Assembly: GCA_032622095.1 (NCBI GenBank)
Contig: CP136065.1
Coordinates: 215,740,151 to 215,804,150 of the forward strand
Length of the DNA stretch: 64,000 nt
Direction: 5' to 3'
Source of the DNA: Siphonodentalium dalli
Taxonomy: Eukaryota; Mollusca; Scaphopoda; Gadilida; Siphonodentaliidae
The first letter of the stretch is position 1; each line of letters opens with the position of its first letter. The notes under the pieces were generated by a model. It searched no databases, had not been told where the DNA came from, and was given only the letters and a program-made list of their open reading frames with translations. A program made the translations under genes and the position numbers. This document shows, piece by piece, positions 56,225 through 64,000 of this stretch.

Positions 56225-58009
56225 ACCAGCATCATAGCATATCAGAAGGACCACCAGCATCATAGCATATCATAAAGACCACCAGCATCATAGCATATCA
56301 GAAGGACCACAGCATCATAGCAATTCAGAAGGACCACCAGCATCATAGCATATCAGAAGGACCACCAGCATCATAGCATATCAGAAGGACCACCAGCATC
56401 ATAGCATATCAGAGGGACCACCAGCATCATAGCATATCAGAGGGACCACCCGCATCATAGCATATCAGAAGGACCACCAGCATCAACGCATATCAGAAGG
56501 ACCACCAGCATCATAGCATATCAGAAGGACCACCCGCATCATAGCATATCAGAAGGACCACCCGCATCATAGCATATCAGAAGGACCACCAGCATCATAG
56601 CATATCAGAAGGACCACCAGCATCATATCATATCAGAAGGTCCACCCGCATCATAGCATATCAGAAGGACCACCAGCATCATAGCATATCAGAAGGACCA
56701 CCAGCATCATAGCATATCAGAAGGACCACCAGCATCATAGCATATCAGAAGGACCACAGCATCATAGCATATCAGAAGGACCACCAGCATCATAGCAATT
56801 CAGAAGGACCACCAGCATCATAGCATATCAGATGGATCACCAGCATCATAGCATATCAGAAGGACCACCAGCATCATAGCAATTCAGAAGGACCACCAGC
56901 ATCATAGCATATCAGATGGACCACCAGCATCATAGCATATCAGAAGGACCACCAGCATCATAGCATATCAGAAGGACCACAGCATCATAGCAATTCAGAA
57001 GGACCACCAGCATCATAGCATATCAGAAGGACCACCAGCATCATAGCAATTCAGAAGCACCACCAGCATCATAGCATAGCATAAGGACCACCAGCATCAT
57101 AGCATATCAGAAGGACCACCAGCATCATAGCATATCAGAAGGACCAACAGCATCATAGCATAGCATAAGGACCACCAGCATCATAGTATATCAGAAGGAC
57201 CACCAGCATCATAGCATATCAGAAGGACCACCAGCACCATAGCATATCAGAAGGACCACCAGCATCATAGCATATCAGAAGGACCACCAGCATCATAGCA
57301 TATCAGAAGGACCACAGCATCATAGCATATCAGAAGGACCACCAGCATCATAGCATATCAGAAGGACCACCAGCATCATAGCATATCAGAAGGACCAACA
57401 GCATCATAGCATATCAGAAGGACCACCAGCATCATAGGCTAGCATATCAGAAGGACCACAGCATCATAGCAATTCAGAAGGACCACCAGCATCATAGCAT
57501 ATCAGAAGGACCACAGCATCATAGCAATTCAGAAGCACCACCAGCATCATAGCATATCAGAAGGACCACCAGCATCATAGCATATCAGAAGGACCACCAG
57601 CATCATAGCATATCAGAAGGACCACCAGCATGATAACATATCAGAAGGACCACCAACATCATAGCATATCAGATGGACCACCAGCATCATAGCATATCAG
57701 ATGGACCACCAGCATCATAGCATATCAGAGGGACCACCAGCATCATAGCATATCAGAAGGACCACCAGCATCATAGCATATCAGAAGGACCACCAGCATC
57801 ATAGCATATCAGAAGGACCACCAGCATCATAGCATATCAGAAGGACCACCAGCATCATATCATATCAGAGGGACCACCAGCATCATAGCATATCAGAGGG
57901 ACCACCAGCATCATAGCATATCAGAAGGACCACCAGCACCATAGCAATTCAGAAGGACCACCAGCATCATAGCATATCAGAAGGACCACCAGCATCATAT
58001 CATATCAGA
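56225..58009. repeat. 28-bp minisatellite, about 64 units
   Basis: Tandem array of ACCACCAGCATCATAGCATA followed by TCAGAAGG. Variants are a 27-bp unit missing one C of CCACC, AATTCAG for ATATCAG, GAGGG or GATGG for GAAGG, and AGCATAAGG. The unit is not a multiple of three and no long frame crosses it. It starts about 880 bp upstream (in gene orientation) of the ATG of desaturase copy A and ends about 30 bp from the terminus of the long-TIR element R. No such array is present in the paralogous left flank. Confidence 0.98.
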
Positions 58010-58906
58010 TAGTCCGTGGGCCAAACAAGATATTTTTAGAGTTGGCTGCACCCCCCCCCCCCTCCAACAAAGGTTTCTACATATCAAATTAAAGGTCATC
58101 ATATGGCGCATCAGATTTTGCTTGTTGCCAGTTTCAGAAAGTGTCCCAAAATAGATTTTTCAGGGAAGACAACTCTTACCCCTAAAATAAAATGAATATT
58201 TTCTTGAGTACAAGTGTCAGAGCAAAAACAAAATATTGCGGTTATAAACTGCACAATCTGTAGTTTATATTAATAAGATATGATCGTAAAATGATACGAG
58301 ATACAAAACTAGACCAATTTATGAGCTAGTTAGAAAATTGCGATAAATATTTTGAAATCGCGAAAAATTACTTGGATTATGAAAACAAATGGTCACATAT
58401 AAATGGCTATAACTTGTGAACCACATGGGCTATTGATCAGCAACATGGCTCAAAAATTGCCCCAATGGCATATCAAAACGAATTTAGTAATGGAATGCCA
58501 AGAATATTGCTGTGAAAATGTGATATGAGCGTAAACTTAACCCCACCCCCTAAAATATAACTTTTGCAGAAAAACGAATTATTTAGTTTACACTTAAAAT
58601 GCTGCATGTCAAGTTGGCTTTAGAAGCATAAACTGAAACAGTGTACAGAGTGATGAAGGGAATTATAAAGAACGGTGTCTAAACGTGATCTAAGAAGATT
58701 AAAATTTGAAGAAAAACTGTGAAAAATGAGAATTTTTACTAATTTCTGTAAAATTTACAACATTTCTATTAAATTTTGATAGGCTATGGTATAACCTCAC
58801 GAGAACACTGGTCTAGAATTAGTAAATTCATAAAACTTTATACGATCACCTTTCTGGCAACTATTTCGTATATTTTTCAATTTTTACTTTCAATTTTTAT
58901 GGAAAG

Positions 58907-58911
<5 letters not shown>

Positions 58912-58962
<51 letters not shown>
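58912..58962. repeat. (AT)n microsatellite
   Basis: About 25 uninterrupted AT units in the left arm of element R. The other arms of the same element have only 10-15 bases of TATA here (9502-9514, 61700-61712). Confidence 0.95.
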
Positions 58963-58964
<2 letters not shown>

Positions 58965-60019
58965 CAACTGAACACATATGGCTACAAAGGCTTGTGAGTG
59001 AGACTTACCTTATACAGAACGGTATTTTCTTATTTGTGCCGCGTATGTCGGGACAGTGATCACAACTGACAATAGATACGGCATTACATGCACTCCATAT
59101 TTGACAATAAGTTTAGGCTGGCATCCAAATCGGCCAACAAAATCGAAGTTTCTCACACTTTCCATCACAAACGTGACTGAGTTCGTTATCTGGGGACAAG
59201 GGAATTGTTAATCACGAGTTCACTGGTAACCATAAACAGACCATAGAACCCTACTATTGTTTCAATTAATTTAAGCTAATGAGTAATTGGTTGTCTTAAG
59301 GACTATAGATAATCATTTATTGGGGGATGCTTGATACAAGTCAATGTATAGAAAGATTAAAACAATCGTCACTAAACATGTACCTTTTGGTGTTCGGTTA
59401 TACAATATAAGAACGTGTGCATTAATTTGTCGAATAGACGAAATTATGGCCCACCATAATATAGCCCACATGCAGACTCTTGGTAGGATATATCTTCAAA
59501 ATTAATATATTACACAAATTGATGAAAATTTAAAGTCGCATCACATTTTACTGCTTTTGACTACTAAGTCAAACGGATTCATTGTATAGGTATTTGTGAA
59601 TGTCGCAGCCTGTCAACGCGTGAATTGGAGGCAAGGATTCACACACCTCATTTGACAATACTGTCCGCTATGTCGTTCACGGAAATGGCACATGACCTAT
59701 TTTTGGATTTAGTATGAAGAACTATCCTAGCTCATATTCATTGAGAAACATAACATTCTAGTATTTCGACATGTACCTCAGTGGAATAAAACAATAACTA
59801 GCTTCCGACCGAGGCGTGGTGCATTGGCTGCATCTGTACCTGTATCTGCTTCCTCGTGGTAACATACTAGCACGAGAGCAGGAACTAACTGTAAGCGAAC
59901 GTCGCCATTCGGGAACCATATCACGTGACATTCCACCCCATGGTAAACATAAAAATTCAGTGTTTTTGAAACACATGTAGATTATGCACTCAACCATTCG
60001 CGAAAAAAAAATAGAAGCC

Positions 60020-60333
60020 TGTCAAGGAGTCTTTGTTATCACCACCTGATAAATATTTGGCATTGTCTGGAACTGTGTCATGGACACAGGACGTGTGAAG
60101 CATTACCTGAATACCAGGATTGTATTCTCGGGTTGCAGGAAAAAGGTAGCATAATGACTTATTCTGAAAAAGAATTGCAATGTATCATACAATGCAACAT
60201 CTTTAACAATCTACTAATATCGATGATGACCTACTTACATCCTGTCAAGAATTTGTATGTGCTTTATGTGACAAGCCGACATGTATTCAACTCCACGAAT
60301 TGCGATAAATGTTCTGTTGTTAAACAAGAATAA
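60020..60333 (+). CDS. Conserved frame Y of long-TIR element R, unknown protein
   Basis: Not recognised. An open frame, with an internal ATG at 60133, reads LCYHHLINIWHCLELCHGHR, then CEALPEYQDCILGLQEKGSI, MTYSEKELQCII, and ends at a stop at 60331-60333. It is rich in cysteine and histidine. Copy L (minus strand 12030-12269) encodes nearly the same protein for about 70 residues, and the one length difference there is exactly one codon, before L loses the frame by a 2-base indel. This pattern suggests a once-coding exon of the element. Function unknown; a zinc-binding segment is possible but unproven. Confidence 0.35.
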
Positions 60334-61124
60334 CAAAAATACAGTCTTCTTAAGCAACACTTTTTTCGTGCAAACTATCAGGCAATTACTTGACACAATA
60401 ACTCAACCCATTCTAGAATGCCATGTCCTTATAACCCTATGCAATTTAGGTGTGTGGCATATATAACCATATCCCTATCTATAGTGGACGAGATACATGT
60501 TTATGGTATATGATAACACTAGGCAGAGTGACATGAGGTGTCCCTAAAGTGTGTCCCTTTATCTATGTGCCCGTTTCATGTAAATAATGTTACCCCCTAC
60601 GAATAGAGGGAATAGTCAGCACCCAGATGCACATGCATTAAAACGAATCTATAAACAATGATGAAGCAAGATTCAGGCACATTCATGATCGGCCAGTCCA
60701 CTCCCATTGTCTCTGCCATGCCCGTCGGGTTCATAGCATAGATCAACACCATGCTACTATTATAATCATCGGATTGTTAACAAACCCAAATGATTTAAGT
60801 TGACCAAGAATATATGCCCACAAGCTGGGCAGAAACATAACAGCTAAACAGAGTCAAATATTTTCCTAAAATCCTGAAGTACTGCACCTTTTGACATGCA
60901 GTGTATCGGATCGCTCCGGGTGGCCCGGTCCATCTCCCATCGCTAATATATAATCAAGCCATGTGAGTTCTGCTTGTCTCCCTCAAGGTTGAAAATAGGT
61001 CTGGCTAAAATTATCCCGCAACAGAAGTACTGGTATACAAAGCATAGTTACCGTGCATGAGATATATGGGTGCATGGGATTATATGGGTTTTGTTTTCCT
61101 TGAGGGCCATCGCATGGTCGTTGC

Positions 61125-61307
61125 GTGAAGGACCCGGAAGCCCTACGCGTCACCAACGCATTGATGACACTTCATCCCTATCCAAATGCAGTTATAGAAC
61201 TATTGCGATTTGCAATTGGCTACAATGATTCATGCGAATTGTTATTTGGTCGCCGACATGTCAGGATGTACTGGTATATGAAATGTGAGGATATATGCAT
61301 GGAATAA
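61125..61307 (+). CDS. Conserved frame X of long-TIR element R, unknown protein
   Basis: Not recognised. The frame ends LLRFAIGYNDSCELLFGRRH then VRMYWYMKCEDICME and a stop at 61305-61307. The counterpart on the minus strand at 9914-10159 has the same reading over about 45 residues with two indels, of 6 and 3 bases, both multiples of three, and mostly silent or conservative changes in the last 33 codons. It lies downstream of frame Y in both elements, so both may be exons of one gene. No splice sites are proved. Confidence 0.35.
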   Translation: MKDPEALRVTNALMTLHPYPNAVIELLRFAIGYNDSCELLFGRRHVRMYWYMKCEDICME

Positions 61308-62599
61308 CCGAAGTTATGCCAATTTTGACTTAACTGGCTACACTGAGGATGAGCAGATTTTTGGGCCTGTTCGTCAATCAATTATTCATCACAATAAATT
61401 AGTTGGTACAATATATAAGAGTTCTTTAGTTTGTTGAGGAGCACCAGTGAATGAATTTCTTAATGAACAATTCCCTTATCCCCATATGACGAACCCAGTT
61501 TAATTTGTGTCTGTAAGTTTGAAAAATTTCGATGTTGGTGGCCGTTTTGGATGCCATCTTAACACAATTATCAAATATGAAGTGTCCGATGCTGTATATA
61601 TCGTCAATTGTGTCTGGTGTCACAAAATAAGAAAAAACCTCCCAGTAAAACGTAAGTCTCACTCATCAGCATTTGCTAGCCATATGTGACCAGTTGAAAT
61701 ATATATATATATAATCGGCTTTGTACAAAAATTCAAATAAAAATTGAAAAAATATGAAATAGTTGACAAAAAAGTTATCATGTGAGGTTTTATGAATTTA
61801 CATTTTCTGGACCAGTATCCTCGGTGACTTTTCCATACCCCTGTCAAAATTTAATCACAATGTTGTAAATTTTGAGAAATTAGTAAAAAATAACATTTTT
61901 CACCATTTTTCCCAAAATGTTCATCTTAAAATATGTTCGGACAAGGCTGTTTATAATTCCCCTTCATCAATCTCTACACCTTTTAATTGTATGCCACTAA
62001 AGCATCCTTTGCATGCGGCATTCTAAGTTTAAACTATGCAATTCATTTTTCTGAGAAAATTATATTTTATGGGGTGGGGTTAAGTTTATGCCCACAGCGC
62101 ATTTTCACAGAAATATAATTATCAGTCCATCATCCAAATTGTTTTGCTAGGTCTTTGGGGCAATTTTTGAGATATGTTGCGCGCCAATAGCCCACGTGTT
62201 TCACAAGTTATAGCCAATTGTATGTGACACTATTTTTCAAAATTCAAGTAATTTTTCGCAATTTCAAAATATTTATCGCAATTTTTTCGAACTAACTTAT
62301 ACATTGGTCCAGTGTTGTATCTCATGTTGTTTATATGGTGATCTGTAATTAATATAAACAATGTCTTATTAACTTTATACCCGCAGTCATATTTTTATAC
62401 GCTGACACTTGTACTCGATGACATTTTTATTTTATTAAGGGGTAGGAGTTTTGGTGCAGCCAACTTCTAAACTAGAGGTATGAGAATTGGCCACGGACTA
62501 AGAGGGACCACTTAAGGTGGCAATTATTCAATCTCTACCAAAGCACCAGTTATACTTCAAGTTTCGTTATCGAGTCATCAAGGGGTTTTAAATCATGCA

Positions 62600-63770
62600 T
62601 GGAGTTTGAACCTAATCATCCGATGTTGGAATTTGTTGTCAAGTTCGCACGTACTAAGGGGACCCAGTGTCCGAAACAATTACATGCACGTGACTTCCAC
62701 AGAAGGGACAACGCATTACATAGATCATGACATGAATATCTACTGTAGCTGCGCACGTATAGAGCATATTCCTTTATGCGGTAGGAAAACGTTCTTATAT
62801 AGGGGTGGGCCACATTTTTTTATTTAGCCTAATTAAGGCAGTTATTGATCAAGCTCCTGTGCCGTTATGTACTTTTGGGAGTGGGGTTATTTTGTTCCAT
62901 GTACCTGTGGTTCTGACCCGTTCTGACAGGGAACTTTATAATTTGAAGCACAGGAGCTGTGTTTGAATATAAAGAAGGAGTACTATTTGTTGGAGGGAAA
63001 TGTTCAGATAATAGGTTTAACAAACGACATTTATGCGCTAATTCGTTGAACTTAGTATCTGAACCATTCCTAAGGGAACTTCTCATCAATGAGTATTTAT
63101 TAAAGAAAGGGATAAATCTTCGGCATGAAATCAAAGCTATACTCTCGGGCTCCAAATAATAGTGCAGGGGGGGGGGGGATTCCATTGAAAGTTAATAAAA
63201 GTGCAGACCCAAATAATAGTGCAGGGGGAACTCTGAGAAAACATGAACTGTGGTTAAACAAATTATTTTTATAGTTGGGTCAAGTATAGGAATCAACATA
63301 GTATGTGCCATCATCATACTGCCATGTAATGTTTTATTCCATATTTAAATTTTCACATATATGCCATATACTTGAATATGTATATGCATAAAGTTATAAG
63401 CTCATCATTTTGATATCGGAATGATAGAAATCTTGAGTTTGTGCCGATTTCAATTACCATAGCCTCAAAATTAATACATGTGCAAACCCAAATAAGCACT
63501 GTGCAGGGGGGGAATTTCCCAATAAAATAATAAACGTGCATGCATGTTTATTTGGAGCCCAAGAGTAATGTATCGCTCTTGTCACGTTCTGGTATTCAAA
63601 ATTATCCATGCATACACGAAGTACTTTTATACACACTCGTTCCTGATAACAATAAATACCGTCTGTCTCACTCACTTCGTTTTGCGAACCTAAACTTGTG
63701 AACTAAATCGAGAGCTTTTAACAACAGGGAGTCGGTACTAGTATGGTGTCCGTGTACCCTGGCTTAAGGA
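62600..63770. repeat. Right flank blocks paralogous to 4540-6322
   Basis: Counterparts of the left blocks in the same order and orientation. A TA-flanked MITE (63140-63567) is inserted here and absent on the left, while the left has TTAA elements at 4673-4918 and from 6323 that are absent here. Confidence 0.8.
63140..63567. mobile_element. TA-flanked MITE (Tc1/mariner-like)
   Basis: TA at 63140-63141 and 63566-63567, terminal inverted repeats CTCTCGGGCTCCAAATAA and (complement) CTCTTGGGCTCCAAATAA. Internal ATAATAGTGCAGGGGG motifs recur near 63158, 63213 and, diverged, 63498. Left paralogue (6100-6130) reads AAATCAAAGCTAGTAACGCA with no element, so the boundaries and TA target are supported. 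No transposase frame. Confidence 0.85.
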
Positions 63771-64000
63771 GGAGGTCAAGTGACTGGGCATTTCCATGCA
63801 AATCTCCGCAGCAAAAGTTACAGAGTTCCAAATACTTCTGGGTGTGACTTTGTGCGGTATTGAAAAAAATACACATTTATCTGGCGGGTCGGCTTACAAT
63901 TTGTTCCATTAGAAAGTTGATGTATTTTTTTTTTTTATTTTTATTTTTTTTCCAAACTAGTTCAAGTGTTGTAAATCCATAAAAAAAATCTCAAAAATAA

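Larger units (their letters stand above)
58041..62465. mobile_element. Long terminal-inverted-repeat element, copy R
   Basis: Bounded by GTTGGCTGCACCCCC at 58041 and GTGCAGCCAAC ending at 62465. The arms are about 1.1-1.25 kb (58041-59290 and, inverted, 61410-62465); the right arm has lost roughly 110 bp near its end. The core (about 59300-61400) aligns to the complement of the copy L core. The left arm contains an (AT)n run at 58912-58962. The size, about 4.4 kb, with very long arms resembles fold-back or Mutator-like non-autonomous elements, but the class is not established. Confidence 0.8.

Noticed and set aside
56225-58009. Repeat protein encoded by the minisatellite
   Set aside because: A 28-bp unit changes frame each repeat and stops appear in all frames.

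Overview
The window looks like AT-rich, repeat-dense nuclear DNA of an invertebrate animal. The support is a metazoan-type, intron-split stearoyl-CoA (delta-9) desaturase on the minus strand, a thrombospondin type-1 (TSP1) domain exon, a short run of TTAGGG telomeric repeats, many small DNA transposons of the TTAA, TA and 8-bp target-site classes, and very long tandem arrays. The species cannot be named from what is here. There are no bacterial-type operons, rRNA genes, convincing tRNAs or CRISPR arrays.

Genes. The desaturase is present as two tandem copies on the minus strand. Copy A is complete as a coding model of 325 residues in four exons: 55127-55343, 52206-52336, 26608-26813 and 25701-26124. 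All reading phases match across the splice junctions and all histidine boxes of the di-iron site are present. Its third coding intron boundary region (26814-52205, about 25.4 kb) holds a 21 kb satellite. Copy B is represented by its first two coding exons (2878-3093 and 730-860); its downstream exons would lie left of the window, and its first coding exon has lost one base, so the frame breaks. Extra fragments of the desaturase 3' end lie at 24917-25083 and 23735-23863. The only other recognisable coding piece is a frameshifted TSP1 exon (20965-21126) inside an inverted-repeat transposon.

Layout. 1-6.3 kb: copy B and its 5' flank, paralogous in direct orientation to 51.5-63.8 kb. 6.3-8.9 kb: small transposons and hairpins. 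8.87-13.0 kb: a long-terminal-inverted-repeat element (L) with a GC-rich nested insertion. 13.0-20.7 kb: degenerate repeats and TTAA-type MITEs. 20.8-25.2 kb: TSP1-carrying element, fold-back elements, desaturase fragments. 25.3-26.8 kb: 3' exons of copy A. 27-29.4 kb: fold-back and TTAA elements. 29.47-50.54 kb: about 210 copies of a 100-bp satellite. 50.6-55.4 kb: hAT-like MITE, 5' exons of copy A with intronic insertions. 56.2-58.0 kb: 28-bp minisatellite. 58.04-62.47 kb: second long-TIR element (R), inverted relative to L. 62.5-64 kb: paralogous flank and a TA-flanked MITE.

The most useful property of the window is that the two paralogous flanks and the two long-TIR elements act as natural occupied/empty-site pairs for several mobile elements. 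The most unusual observations are a TTAGGG run that exactly replaces one arm of a 69-bp palindrome, the same palindrome shared by two different TTAA-transposon families, a TSP1 exon between inverted repeats, a double-hairpin hAT-like MITE seated just upstream of a splice acceptor and also at the satellite edge, and conserved reading-frame fragments inside the long-TIR elements. All statements are from reading the sequence by eye; percent identities and copy numbers are approximate.
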